Source: Lachnospiraceae bacterium
Lineage (GTDB): Bacteria; Bacillota; Clostridia; Lachnospirales; Lachnospiraceae
NCBI GenBank assembly: GCA_910575445.1
Contig: CAJTFW010000001.1
Coordinates: 310,001-374,000, forward strand
Length of the DNA stretch: 64,000 bases
Direction of reading: 5' to 3'
Numbering within the stretch: position 1 is the first letter of the stretch; each line of letters begins with the position of its first letter. The position numbers and the translations under genes are program-made. The notes beneath the pieces were generated by a model, which was given only the letters and a program-made list of their open reading frames with translations, did not search any database and was not told the DNA's origin. Positions 22,788 to 32,976 of this stretch are shown one piece after another.

Positions 22788-25700
22788 ATGGGATTTGATT
22801 TTTTATCGCGAGCTGCGAAATTTTTGCAGGAACAAAAAGAATATAAGCGCTGGCTGGCAGCTTTTCTGTGTCTTGCCATAGTTGTTGTATTTGGCACAGT
22901 CACAGCACTGAAGATGTATGGTCAAGCGATGACACATCAGGTAAAAGTATTGGACTGTGCCTATCAGGTGCATGAGCATACAGAGGACTGCTATGAGGAA
23001 GATGAAGAAGGCGAGCAGATACTTATCTGTGGCCTTGCAGACTATGTGGCCCATGTACATAATGATGACTGCTACGATGCAAAGCAGAATCTGGTCTGTC
23101 CGTTAGAAGAACGCCCACCACATGAGCACAGCGAGGACTGCTATGAGGACGAAGACATTCTAATCTGTGAAGAGGAAGAATCAGAAGGAAGTCAGGAAGA
23201 AACACCTGATAGTCAGCCAGAAGAAAATACAACACCAGAAGAAGTAGAAGCACCCGAAGACAGTCCGGCAGAAGAGTCCAAGCCAGAGGAAGATACAAGT
23301 GTGACTACAGAGACTGTTACCGAGCTGGCATGTGAAAAAGAAGAACATACCCATTCCGATAGCTGCTACAGCGAAGGCGGCGGCTGTGAGAAGGAAGAAC
23401 ATAGTCATGGAGATGGCTGCTACGAGAAGACATTAAGCTGTGAAGCAGAAGAACATAGCCATGGAGAGGGATGCTACAGCACGACAGAGACTATGACCTG
23501 TGATGCAGAAGAACACAGCCATGGAGATGGATGCTACGATGAAGAAGGCAATCTAACCTGTGAAAGTGACGAGCACAGCCATGATGGTGGTTGCTACGAG
23601 ACTTCTGAAGAACTGACTTGTAGCACAGAAGAACACAGTCATGGAGATGGCTGCTATACAGAGACACTCACTTGTGAAAGCGAAGAACATACGCATGACG
23701 ATAGCTGTGCGGCAAGCAGCGAACTGACTTGCGAAGCAGAAGAACATACGCATGATGATAGCTGCTATGTCGAGAAAGAAGTAGAAGTAGAAAAAGAAGC
23801 AGAGCCAGAAGAAGTCAAAGAAGAACCTGAAGAAGCACCTGAGTCAGTAGAAGAACAGCCTACAGCAGATGTGGAAAATACAGAGAATCAGGAAGTAGAA
23901 GAAGGCCATACTCATACAGACGATTGCTATGAGACTAAGACCACGATGATTTGTGGAGAGCAAGAGCTGCATATACATGATGACAGCTGCTACGACGAGA
24001 GCTGCTTTGATGAAGATGGCAATCTTATCGAAGGAAGCAGAGTATCCTGTGGACTGCTTCAGCTAGAAGAACATATACACAGCGACGATTGCTTTAAAGT
24101 GGTAGAGCTGACCCCAGAAGAAGTTGCAGCACTAAATGAAGGCGCCAATCTGCATATGCATACAGAAGAGTGCTTTGGCGAAGATGGCAGCCTTATCTGT
24201 GGACATAAGGCTACACATATTCATGAATTAGAGTGCTACGATGAAGAAGGCAATTTAATCTGTGGTTTTGATACTCATGAACACGACGCAAACTGCTATG
24301 ATGCAGATGGCAACTTAACCTGTGGTTACGAAGAAGCCAAAGACCACGAGCATGACACAACCTGCTACGATGAGGAAGGCAATCTGACCTGCGGTCATGA
24401 AGGCGCTAGAGACCATGAACATACTAACGCTTGCTATGATGAAGCACACAATCTTATCTGTGGCTATGAAGGTGCCAAAGACCATGAGCATGACGCAAGT
24501 TGCTATGATGAAGAAGGCAACCTTGTCTGCGGCTATGAAGATGCCAAAGAACACGAACATGATGCAAGCTGCTATGATGAAGAAGGCAACCTTATCTGCG
24601 GCTATGAAGGTGTCAAAGCACATGAACACGATGCAAATTGCTACGATATGTACGGCACACTTATCTGTGGCTACGAAGGTGCTACAGACCATGTGCATAC
24701 AGAAGCCTGCTACGATGCAGACGGCAATCTTATCTGTGGCTATGAACTTTTAGAGGAATATCAAAACAGCAAGACCTTTGAAGGCGAGAACTATATTGTC
24801 ATTGCAAAATACAATAGTGACGCCAATCTTCCAGAAGAAGCAGAACTACTGGCAGAAGAGATTACCATAGACAGTGACAAAGCACATTATGAGCGCCGTG
24901 AGAGTGAATATCGTGAGATGATGGAAGATGAGACTGCTTCCATGAGAGCACTCCTAAAGATTGGCTTCTATGTGGAAGAAGAAGGCGAGAAAGTGGAAGT
25001 TGAGCCAGAGACACCTGTACTGGTATCCGTACAATTCTTAGATGAAGACGGTTTGCCAGAAGGAAGTCCAATTACAATTGTTCACTTTGCAGAAGACAAA
25101 ACAGAGATGCTAGACGGCGGCAGTGCAGTGGATAACAGCACAACCTTCCAGATGAATAGCTTTTCTGAGATTGCTATCGGATATATAACAGAAGAACCAC
25201 CAAGGGAATTGACATCAGCGGAGGATGGAACCATGCGGCTCCATCTCTCCGACGCGTTTGAATATAAGGATGATGCATTTCAGATTACCTTTCAGGTAGA
25301 CGGCGAAGCGATTCTGCCAGAAGATACCGCTTTTAAAACCGTGGTAAATCCAGAAGAGAAGACAGAAGAAGACAACGAGGAACAGACAGCAGAGGAAAAT
25401 AATACAGAAAAATCTGATACAGCAATTAACGAAGAAGAAAATACAGAGTCTGATAAGGCATCAGATGAAGAAGCTAAAGAAGAAGCAGAGTCAGAAGGCG
25501 AAGCAAGTACGGTAGAGAATGATACTTTGGCAGATACCGATGATACCAAAGAAGCAGATGACTCACAGAATTCAGAAGATGCTACCAAGTCAGAGGCACA
25601 AACAGAAGATGAGACATCTGCCGAGGAACAGCCAGAGGATAGCACGAAACCAGCGCCTCCAGAAAATCCAAAACTTCGTTTTAAAGTAGAACAGCTTGGA

Positions 25701-28637
25701 AAAGATTCTGAAGAATATAAGACCTTTCGTACCTATGCAGAGGAAAGAGACGGCGTAGAGGAACTGTATCGCATCCAGGTTATGACTTACTCTTTGACCT
25801 ATGGCGGAGAAGAACTTGACCTGTCAAGATGTAAAGTTACCGCCGAGATTCGTCCAGCACAGGCATTAGAAGAGGCATTTGAAAATTCAGTCTCAGACGC
25901 AGCAGCATATCTTCTAAACAGCGACGGAGAAATCATTCAAAATGAAATCGAAGCTGACGCTGCATCAACCCCCTATATGGTAAATGAAGAAACAGATGCC
26001 GAGAATCCAGACGCAGAAGCAACGGATTCTGAAGGCGAACAGCTTCCAGAAGAAGAGGAGGGAACATCTGAAAAGACAGAAACAGAAGAAAATACAGATA
26101 CGGAAAATGATGTAACTTCTGAAGAAGAAAATATGCCAGAGGAGGATACCGATCAGCCAGAGCAGTCAGATATAAGTAAGCCAGAAGAATCTGGAGACGA
26201 TTTTAATGGACTGGACACCCTTTCCTTTTCTGTCACTGCCCTAACGGAAGACCAACCCAAAGACCTGGCCACAGCTGAATATGATGGCTCAGGAGATGGC
26301 GCATTTTCTGTAAATCTAACAGGCACACCAACCTTCGCAGCAACAGCATCTGGACAGCCAAATCCTAAGTTTACGGTGCAGTATTATGCGAATTTGGAAA
26401 AAGTGGCTTACAATGATGATAGCTTAAAAGTTATTATTGATGGCACAAATACAAATGAACTTCCTGTTATTGATACAGATGGTGGAAAGTTGCCAGGAAA
26501 TGGTAAAGGAGTAGCAAATTCACCTAATGGTAATCCGATTAGGAAACTTTATGTGGATACAAAGACAGGAAAGCTTCAGACAAAAACAGAACTAACAGAA
26601 GTTTATGAAGAAAGACCATATGAGTATCATAAAGCACCAACAATCAATTATATCAATGCATTGATTGAAAATAAGAGTTATGAATTAAATGCAGTATGGG
26701 TTTTAAAAGAGGGGAAAAGCCCTGAGAGTACAGAACCAACAGATTGGGATATACATCCATATAATGAAATGTTGCATTTTACAAATCGAAAACTTTCGGA
26801 AGGTGTGGAGGAGGGGCATACATATGTATATATTGCTGATAATGCTACACTTCGCTTAGTATATGCTACCACCGAAAAGGATAAAGACTTTGAAGCAGCA
26901 TTTTATGATTACGATATTGGTGATGGGAAGATATATGCCTCCCCAACGGATACCCAAGGAAGTTCAACGTCAAGTCAAGGAACAGGTACATGGTATATGC
27001 GTACAGGGCAACAAGGCATTAATAACCCTAACAACTATACAGGTTCTGGTACAAAACTTGCTTTTGGTAATGCCAATACAGGTTCTGGTCTTCAGCATGA
27101 ACAGTGGAACGGTAATCTACTGAATAAACATAATGGTGCACAGGGTGGGCATCCAACAGTGACTGGCAGTTATAAAGGATGTACTTTTGGTTTGGTCAAG
27201 GAATTAAAGGATGGAAAGATACAATATTCTGATGGTGTGATTGCACCAAATCTCTTTAATGATGGAGGAGCCGCAGGAAAGACCGCATATGATAGTTATT
27301 CTTTAAAGTTTAATCGCGTTGGCGACACCCATACATTAACTGCTGTTAATGGTGCTGCAACAAGTAATCTGAATTCTTTTAGCCATCCAAGTCCAAATTC
27401 CACTACTATTCATAATCATATTTGGACCAATAACTTCTGGCCTATGGATTCTGCCAGATCTTATGGAACTAACGGACATGATATGAAGTTTGGCGACTAT
27501 GCTAGGCGAGAAAATTATAAATTTGCTGGCCAGGCAGGAAGTGGGGGTGGTAGTGCAGTAGCAAATGGAACCTTTCCATGGAGTGACGATGGTAAGGACC
27601 ACAATAGCTATTTTGGTATGCACTACAAGGTAGAATTTGATTTAGTTGCAGACTATACAGGCCCACTAGAATACTACTTCTTTGGTGACGATGATATGTG
27701 GGTATTCCTAGGTGATGGAGACGGCAATGGTAAGCTTGTCTGTGATATTGGCGGTGTACATTCTTCGGTAGGCGAATATCTCAATCTATGGGATTACATA
27801 GATAAAGAGAAAGAAAAGATACATCGGCATGATGAAAAAACATGTTATGGAAATGGTGTAGATAACCCTCCTACTTGTGGGTATGTTGACAGCAAAAAGT
27901 TTACATTAAATTTCTTTTATACCGAGCGTGGTGAATCTGGTTCTACCTGTTGGATGCAATTTACATTGCCATCTGTATCTTCTCTGACACCAGAGACCAC
28001 TGACAGTGATTATGGACATCTGCGAGTTGATAAGGATGTAAAACTGCTTGCAAATAATAAAGAGTATACTTTAGATGAATTCTTTGGCGAAGATAAAGCA
28101 CAGAGCGAAGTATTTGAGAATAAAGAATTTAAATTTAAACTTAAACTACATGCTCCAAATAATACTACGCTAAAAGACGATTATGCTTATATCAAATATG
28201 ACAAGAATGGAAATGTAATATCTGGTGGTGGAGGTATTCTGGCATGGGAGACTATTGCAAATGGAGAAGACTTCACATTGAAAGATGGAGAATATATTCG
28301 TATTCAGTATCTACCTGCAGGAACCACATATACAATCATTGAGTCTGAAACAGAAATTACAGGGGTTGTATATAAAGGTACAGAAGTTACACAAATTACA
28401 GCAAATGATAGAGAGGAAGGAAAACAACCTGTCAAACAAGACAATGTGATGGAAGTATCAGGTATTGTTCCTTCCGATGATACAAGCGAAGTTAATTACA
28501 TCAATAAATACTCCGCTTATGCACTCCCTGAGACTGGTGGTCCAGGACTGGGCGTATATACAATGGCAAGCGTCATAGTCATTCTATTTGGCGCAGGCTT
28601 TCTGTATAAAAAGAAATTCAGGGAAAGGAGGGCGTAG
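22788..28637 (+). CDS. Giant LPETG-anchored adhesin with His/Cys repeats and fibro-slime-like domain
   Basis: A 1949-residue cell-wall protein. A hydrophobic export segment lies at residues about 22-46. Residues about 61-652 contain 23 units of the form HxHxxxCY...C(G), the last seven or so in tandem with a 24-residue period (for example HEHDASCYDEEGNL). A Glu/Thr/Ser-rich low-complexity region follows (about 830-1160), then a globular part with a fibro-slime/PA14-like stretch near residue 1620 (YYFFGDDDMWVFL), a CnaB-like domain, and the sorting signal LPETG at 1913-1917, a membrane helix and KKKFRERRA. The repeats could bind Zn2+ or form disulfides; ligand and partner are unknown. Confidence 0.85.
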   Translation: MGFDFLSRAAKFLQEQKEYKRWLAAFLCLAIVVVFGTVTALKMYGQAMTHQVKVLDCAYQVHEHTEDCYEEDEEGEQILICGLADYVAHVHNDDCYDAKQNLVCPLEERPPHEHSEDCYEDEDILICEEEESEGSQEETPDSQPEENTTPEEVEAPEDSPAEESKPEEDTSVTTETVTELACEKEEHTHSDSCYSEGGGCEKEEHSHGDGCYEKTLSCEAEEHSHGEGCYSTTETMTCDAEEHSHGDGCYDEEGNLTCESDEHSHDGGCYETSEELTCSTEEHSHGDGCYTETLTCESEEHTHDDSCAASSELTCEAEEHTHDDSCYVEKEVEVEKEAEPEEVKEEPEEAPESVEEQPTADVENTENQEVEEGHTHTDDCYETKTTMICGEQELHIHDDSCYDESCFDEDGNLIEGSRVSCGLLQLEEHIHSDDCFKVVELTPEEVAALNEGANLHMHTEECFGEDGSLICGHKATHIHELECYDEEGNLICGFDTHEHDANCYDADGNLTCGYEEAKDHEHDTTCYDEEGNLTCGHEGARDHEHTNACYDEAHNLICGYEGAKDHEHDASCYDEEGNLVCGYEDAKEHEHDASCYDEEGNLICGYEGVKAHEHDANCYDMYGTLICGYEGATDHVHTEACYDADGNLICGYELLEEYQNSKTFEGENYIVIAKYNSDANLPEEAELLAEEITIDSDKAHYERRESEYREMMEDETASMRALLKIGFYVEEEGEKVEVEPETPVLVSVQFLDEDGLPEGSPITIVHFAEDKTEMLDGGSAVDNSTTFQMNSFSEIAIGYITEEPPRELTSAEDGTMRLHLSDAFEYKDDAFQITFQVDGEAILPEDTAFKTVVNPEEKTEEDNEEQTAEENNTEKSDTAINEEENTESDKASDEEAKEEAESEGEASTVENDTLADTDDTKEADDSQNSEDATKSEAQTEDETSAEEQPEDSTKPAPPENPKLRFKVEQLGKDSEEYKTFRTYAEERDGVEELYRIQVMTYSLTYGGEELDLSRCKVTAEIRPAQALEEAFENSVSDAAAYLLNSDGEIIQNEIEADAASTPYMVNEETDAENPDAEATDSEGEQLPEEEEGTSEKTETEENTDTENDVTSEEENMPEEDTDQPEQSDISKPEESGDDFNGLDTLSFSVTALTEDQPKDLATAEYDGSGDGAFSVNLTGTPTFAATASGQPNPKFTVQYYANLEKVAYNDDSLKVIIDGTNTNELPVIDTDGGKLPGNGKGVANSPNGNPIRKLYVDTKTGKLQTKTELTEVYEERPYEYHKAPTINYINALIENKSYELNAVWVLKEGKSPESTEPTDWDIHPYNEMLHFTNRKLSEGVEEGHTYVYIADNATLRLVYATTEKDKDFEAAFYDYDIGDGKIYASPTDTQGSSTSSQGTGTWYMRTGQQGINNPNNYTGSGTKLAFGNANTGSGLQHEQWNGNLLNKHNGAQGGHPTVTGSYKGCTFGLVKELKDGKIQYSDGVIAPNLFNDGGAAGKTAYDSYSLKFNRVGDTHTLTAVNGAATSNLNSFSHPSPNSTTIHNHIWTNNFWPMDSARSYGTNGHDMKFGDYARRENYKFAGQAGSGGGSAVANGTFPWSDDGKDHNSYFGMHYKVEFDLVADYTGPLEYYFFGDDDMWVFLGDGDGNGKLVCDIGGVHSSVGEYLNLWDYIDKEKEKIHRHDEKTCYGNGVDNPPTCGYVDSKKFTLNFFYTERGESGSTCWMQFTLPSVSSLTPETTDSDYGHLRVDKDVKLLANNKEYTLDEFFGEDKAQSEVFENKEFKFKLKLHAPNNTTLKDDYAYIKYDKNGNVISGGGGILAWETIANGEDFTLKDGEYIRIQYLPAGTTYTIIESETEITGVVYKGTEVTQITANDREEGKQPVKQDNVMEVSGIVPSDDTSEVNYINKYSAYALPETGGPGLGVYTMASVIVILFGAGFLYKKKFRERRA

Positions 28638-28731
28638 ATTTCTCTTTGAACTGAACAAAGATAGGCTTGTGTTTTTTAACACAAATGTCGTTTCAAACAA
28701 TGAAATATCAAGTTGAAAAGGAGGATAAGTT

Positions 28732-30642
28732 ATGAAACGAATTAAGAAACTTGCCAGCCTCGTTCTGGCATTGACTCTGGTACTGACAATGGCTTTGCCA
28801 GCATTGGCTGCGGATAATGATCTACACACAATTACAGTAAATCAGAATGCAGATGATAAGACAACACATACGTATGAGGCTTATCAGATTTTTGCAGGAG
28901 ACCTTGCAGACGTTGAGGGCAAGAAGGTTCTCTCCAATATTATTTGGGGAGCTGGCGTAAATGGAGATGCTCTATTAACAGCTTTAAAGGCAGAGGAATC
29001 ATTTGCAGGTGCATTTGATAACTGTACAACAGCTGCACAAGTAGCAGAGGTTCTTGGTGGTGATGCGTTTACGAATAGTACTATTACCACATCTACTGCA
29101 ACTGATGCTTTTGCAAGAATTGCAGAAAATAATTTGACAACTACGATAGCAGGAACTGCTACTGGTACAGGAAGTGTTAAAATCAGTGTTACTGGTTCTG
29201 GTTATTATTTAGTAAAAGATAAGGATGCTTCTGTTGATACTGCAAATGGTGCATATACCAGATTTATGCTGGAAGTTGTTGGTGATGCAACTGCAACTGT
29301 AAAATCTGAAGTACCATCAGGTGACAAACAGATTTATATAGAAGGTCCAGATGGAAATATTACTACAGGTGATGCAAATAATGCATCCATTGGTTCCCAT
29401 GTATCTTATGAGATTACCAGTAAGGTTCCAAATCATGTAGGATATAACTATTACTACTTTATTATGAATGATACTTTAAGCGAAGGTTTGACCTTTGATG
29501 GAGTAGATAGCGTTACAGTTAAAGTAGGAGGTACTGAATTAGTAAAGGAAACAGATTACTATGTGTATACAGGAGAAAATGTTGCTCCAAAGACTTTCCG
29601 TCTTGCATTTGCGGATATTATGAAGTATGAAGTGGGCGCTCCTATTGTTGTAACCTATTCTGCAACAGTAAATGATAAGGCAGTTGTTGGAACAACAGGT
29701 AACTCTAATACTTGGAATTTACAATATTCCAATAATCCAGATGATACTTTTGATGGAGAGCGTCCTGATGGTGAACCAGGTTTGCCAGCTGATGAAGAAA
29801 ATGAAGCATTAGGTGAGACTCCAGAAGAGAAAACTTTAACATATGTAACAGAGTTAGATATTACCAAATATGCAAACAGTGTGGCAGAAGATCATCTGCT
29901 AGCAGGAGCTGAATTTACCTTAACAGGTATTTCCAAGCAGGTTGTTTTAAATGCTGTAGAGTATTACGAGGCATCTGAGAATGGTACTTATTATCTGTTA
30001 CTTGATGGAACATATACTGAGACCGCACCTACAGGAACTGAGTATGTAGAGATTGGTGTTGGTACAAAAGATACCACAACAGGTTATATCAAAGATGGCG
30101 ATAACTATGTTGTTCCAACAAATAAAGCAGAGTATGAAGGCAAGACTATTTACAAACTTGTAAAAGGGACCGCAGATGCTTATGCAGATGTAAATACAAA
30201 ATATGAAAAGAAAACAGTAACAGAGACTTCCTATGTAGATGCTGTTGTTTCGATTGAGTTGACAACTGATGAGTATGGTAGGATTTCTTTCAAAGACCTT
30301 GGAGCAGGTACTTATACTTTAACAGAGACTGTCACACCAGAAGGGTTTAATACACTTGAACCAATTACAATTACAATTGGTTTTAAAGGTCCAGATGAAG
30401 TGTCAACTGGAGATGAGAAATGTGAATGGACAATGACAGCTGAAGGTTTGGATATTACCCAAAATGAAGATTCAAGTGGTAATAAACTTGGAATCTTTTC
30501 AACAAATATTGTCAATAAATCTGGTTCCCTCCTCCCATCCACCGGTGGTATCGGTACAACTATCTTCTACGTAGTTGGTGGTATCCTGGTTATCGGAGCT
30601 GGTATCCTCTTAGTTACTAAGAAGCGTATGAGCGCACGTTAA
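28732..30642 (+). CDS. Major pilin, SpaA type, LPSTG-anchored
   Basis: A 636-residue pilin precursor. A Sec signal peptide ends near ALPALAA (residue about 26). The body has an N-terminal isopeptide-type domain, a middle domain and a CnaB-like domain starting at ELDITKYANS with the E-box YTLTETVTPEGF, as expected for self-crosslinked pilins. The C-terminus has LPSTG at residues 601-605, a membrane helix and KKRMSAR. It precedes the class C sortase that should polymerise it. An exceptionally strong AAGGAGG precedes the ATG, consistent with high expression. A classical pilin-motif lysine could not be placed with confidence. Confidence 0.85.
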   Translation: MKRIKKLASLVLALTLVLTMALPALAADNDLHTITVNQNADDKTTHTYEAYQIFAGDLADVEGKKVLSNIIWGAGVNGDALLTALKAEESFAGAFDNCTTAAQVAEVLGGDAFTNSTITTSTATDAFARIAENNLTTTIAGTATGTGSVKISVTGSGYYLVKDKDASVDTANGAYTRFMLEVVGDATATVKSEVPSGDKQIYIEGPDGNITTGDANNASIGSHVSYEITSKVPNHVGYNYYYFIMNDTLSEGLTFDGVDSVTVKVGGTELVKETDYYVYTGENVAPKTFRLAFADIMKYEVGAPIVVTYSATVNDKAVVGTTGNSNTWNLQYSNNPDDTFDGERPDGEPGLPADEENEALGETPEEKTLTYVTELDITKYANSVAEDHLLAGAEFTLTGISKQVVLNAVEYYEASENGTYYLLLDGTYTETAPTGTEYVEIGVGTKDTTTGYIKDGDNYVVPTNKAEYEGKTIYKLVKGTADAYADVNTKYEKKTVTETSYVDAVVSIELTTDEYGRISFKDLGAGTYTLTETVTPEGFNTLEPITITIGFKGPDEVSTGDEKCEWTMTAEGLDITQNEDSSGNKLGIFSTNIVNKSGSLLPSTGGIGTTIFYVVGGILVIGAGILLVTKKRMSAR

Positions 30643-30699
30643 GTTTATCCGTACCATATACACATACACAATAGAGATACAATTGGTATCTGAACCTCT

Positions 30700-30800
30700 T
30701 TCCCTGGGGACGGTTTACTCCGTCTTCAGGGAAGCCACACAGGCTGACACCTTCACGTGGTGTGTGGCGAGCAACGAATATAAGTTCGGCAAACGTCAGC
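30700..30800 (+). promoter_or_regulatory. Structured RNA leader upstream of the sortase gene
   Basis: Between the pilin stop and the sortase start lie two hairpins: TTCCCTG (30700-30706) with CAGGGAA (30727-30733), including inner GACGG/CCGTC, and GCCACACA (30734-30741) with TGTGTGGC (30761-30768). GCTGAC in the second loop (30743-30748) is complementary to GTCAGC (30795-30800) just before the AGGTGG ribosome-binding site, a possible pseudoknot. No T-tract follows. Its class is unknown to me. Confidence 0.45.
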
Positions 30801-30813
30801 AGGTGGTGAAATC

Positions 30814-31740
30814 ATGCCACCCCAATACTATACTGTGGGGAAACCTATGAAAAAAGAAGAATCCTTGGAAGAGAAGGGAAAACAAAAAAGAGGCCCTTCG
30901 ATTTCAACAATTATTTTAGTGCTTATATTACTGGCGGGCATAGGGATTTTTCTCTATCCTTCTGTCAGTGACTGGTGGAATTCGATGCATGCGACACAAG
31001 CGATTTCTGGTTATGTGACAGCAGTAGAGGATTTATCTGTACAGGAAAGAGAAGATATGCTGAATGCAGCAAGGGCTTATAATGAGACTCTTGAAAATGG
31101 CGTCGATTTTGACTTGACAGAAGAAGAATATGCAGCATATGAGAACCTTTTGAATATCGGTGGTACTGGAATTATGGGCTATGTCCAGATATCTGCTATC
31201 GGAGTCAATCTTCCTGTTTATCACAGCGTAGATGAAGGAGTCTTGCAGATTGCAGTTGGTCATATTCCAGGGTCATCACTTCCAGTAGGTGGTGAACGAA
31301 CACATGCAGTATTGTCTGGGCATCGGGGTCTACCAAGTGCAAAGCTTTTCTCCGATTTGGACCAGATGGTAGAAGGCGATACTTTTACTCTAAATGTGAT
31401 GGACCAAACCATTACCTATATGGTGGACCAGATTCGTATCGTCTTACCAGAGGAGACAGATGACCTTGCTATCCAGGCTGGAAGGGACTATTGCACACTG
31501 GTGACATGTACCCCTTATGGTGTCAACACCCACCGAATGTTAGTGCGTGGTCGTCGTATTGAAAATATCGCGGGAGAAGTCGTTGTGGTTGCGGAGGCTG
31601 TTCGTATTCCGAACTATATTGTTATCCCGGCAGTCGGGATACCGCTTTTATTTCTCTCACTAGCAGGCATGTTGCTCTATTATCGCATCAAAGGTCCAGA
31701 GACCAAGAAGAGTGAGATGTTGAAAAAACTTCGGAAATGA
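30814..31740 (+). CDS. Class C (pilus) sortase
   Basis: A 308-residue transpeptidase joining pilin subunits. An N-terminal helix (about residues 30-48) and a C-terminal helix (about 266-284) anchor it in the membrane, the two-helix layout of pilus sortases. The catalytic triad is His170 (LSGHRGLPSAKLF), Cys232 (TLVTCTPYG) and Arg241 (NTHRMLVRG). It follows the major pilin. The ATG at 30814 has AGGTGG seven bases upstream; an ATG at 30847 is an alternative. The AYN...DFDLTEEEY region may be its lid. Confidence 0.9.
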   Translation: MPPQYYTVGKPMKKEESLEEKGKQKRGPSISTIILVLILLAGIGIFLYPSVSDWWNSMHATQAISGYVTAVEDLSVQEREDMLNAARAYNETLENGVDFDLTEEEYAAYENLLNIGGTGIMGYVQISAIGVNLPVYHSVDEGVLQIAVGHIPGSSLPVGGERTHAVLSGHRGLPSAKLFSDLDQMVEGDTFTLNVMDQTITYMVDQIRIVLPEETDDLAIQAGRDYCTLVTCTPYGVNTHRMLVRGRRIENIAGEVVVVAEAVRIPNYIVIPAVGIPLLFLSLAGMLLYYRIKGPETKKSEMLKKLRK

Positions 31741-31813
31741 TACTCTGCCTGCAGGCGTGTTGCCTGGACGCAGGAAGGAGGAATGGATAGGAAATGAGAA
31801 GGAGGAACCGCTC

Positions 31814-32965
31814 ATGAAAAAGAAATGGATATATCTGCTTGCAGCCATGGTGTTTGCAGTTGGTGTATGTGCAAGTCAGCCGGTAGTCAGCGGCGCAGCT
31901 CCGGTGGATATGGACCGAACGTGCTCTTTGCAGGTCTTTCCTGAGAACCCGGATAAACCAGAGGAAGATAAGTTCGGGGAGGATTTGGCAAGTGCAGACG
32001 TCGTAATAGACCTGTATTATATCGCAGATGCCATCAAGGTGCCAGGATATGATACTTATGCATTTCAGACAGTAGGCAGATATCAGAGCCTAGAACTCTC
32101 AGATACTCCTTCCGCCGAAGACTGGGAGCATCTGTCACAGCAGGCGGCAGAGCTTGCACTTGGAGAAGATGACACGGATACTCCAATAAAAAGTGCAGTA
32201 GAAGTGGGTTCTGAGTCAGTCTCTTTAGATGCAGGACTGTATCTGATGATTGCAAGAGGAGCTGCTCTTACTTCTGTGGCAGACTATAAAGTAGAAGTGA
32301 CACAGAGCAATGAAGAAACAGAAGAAGCTGTTACAAGACTTGCAACGATAGCGAATTCCGCGAAATATCAGTATACCTTTATTCCGCAGCTTATCTCCCT
32401 TCCAACCAAAGGAGCAGATGAAGATGGAGAAGTAAATACCGGAAATCCAGGAGAATGGTATTATGATTTAACGGTCAATCTAAAGCCAGAACGCACCGCA
32501 CGTTATGGCGCCCTGGAGATTGTGAAAACATTATCAGAGTATGAATCCGAAGAAGGCATCGAAAGTCCTGTCACCTGTGTTTTTGAAGTGACCGGCATCC
32601 TAAATGGCGAAGAAGTCTACAGCGAAGTCGAGAGCATTACCTTTACCAAAGCAGGACAGGAGCGTGTGGTCTTAAATCAGATTCCCGCTTTAGCAGAAGT
32701 TACTGTCCGGGAAGTCTACAGTGGTGCTGGCTATGAGCTGACTGTACCAGGTGACCGAACCGCTACGATTGCAGCCAATGAAATCGTCTCTGTGGACTTT
32801 GAAAATGTCTACAACGGGCAAAGGCGCGGTGGACATGGAATTAAGAATCAGTTTGTCCAGGATGAAAACGGCGTATGGCACTGGCACTCTGACCCTGCGC
32901 AGGATACTGCGGGCAACGAGGGCACTCCGCCATCGCATCTGCCTGTAGAAGCAGCTGAAGAATAG
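31814..32965 (+). CDS. Secreted pilin-like protein without LPXTG signal
   Basis: A 383-residue precursor with a signal peptide (MKKKWIYLLAAMVFAVGV, cleavage near SGAAP). Domain-like parts include an N-terminal pilin-type region (ADVVIDLYYIADAIKVPGYDTY) and a C-terminal CnaB/DUF5979-like domain (residues about 245-350, with VTVREVYSGAGYELT). It ends ...HLPVEAAEE with no sorting motif or membrane helix, so it may join the pilus non-covalently or serve as a minor subunit. The ATG at 31814 has AGGAGG at the correct distance; the frame is open 19 codons further upstream without one. Confidence 0.7.
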   Translation: MKKKWIYLLAAMVFAVGVCASQPVVSGAAPVDMDRTCSLQVFPENPDKPEEDKFGEDLASADVVIDLYYIADAIKVPGYDTYAFQTVGRYQSLELSDTPSAEDWEHLSQQAAELALGEDDTDTPIKSAVEVGSESVSLDAGLYLMIARGAALTSVADYKVEVTQSNEETEEAVTRLATIANSAKYQYTFIPQLISLPTKGADEDGEVNTGNPGEWYYDLTVNLKPERTARYGALEIVKTLSEYESEEGIESPVTCVFEVTGILNGEEVYSEVESITFTKAGQERVVLNQIPALAEVTVREVYSGAGYELTVPGDRTATIAANEIVSVDFENVYNGQRRGGHGIKNQFVQDENGVWHWHSDPAQDTAGNEGTPPSHLPVEAAEE

Positions 32966-32976
32966 GAGGAGCAGAT

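Noticed and set aside
24315-24698. Long open frame antisense to the adhesin repeats
   Set aside because: A consequence of the repetitive coding DNA; the translation is periodic and has no independent start signal.
23340-24745. CRISPR-like regular repeats
   Set aside because: The repeats are coding, continuous in frame and without unique spacers.
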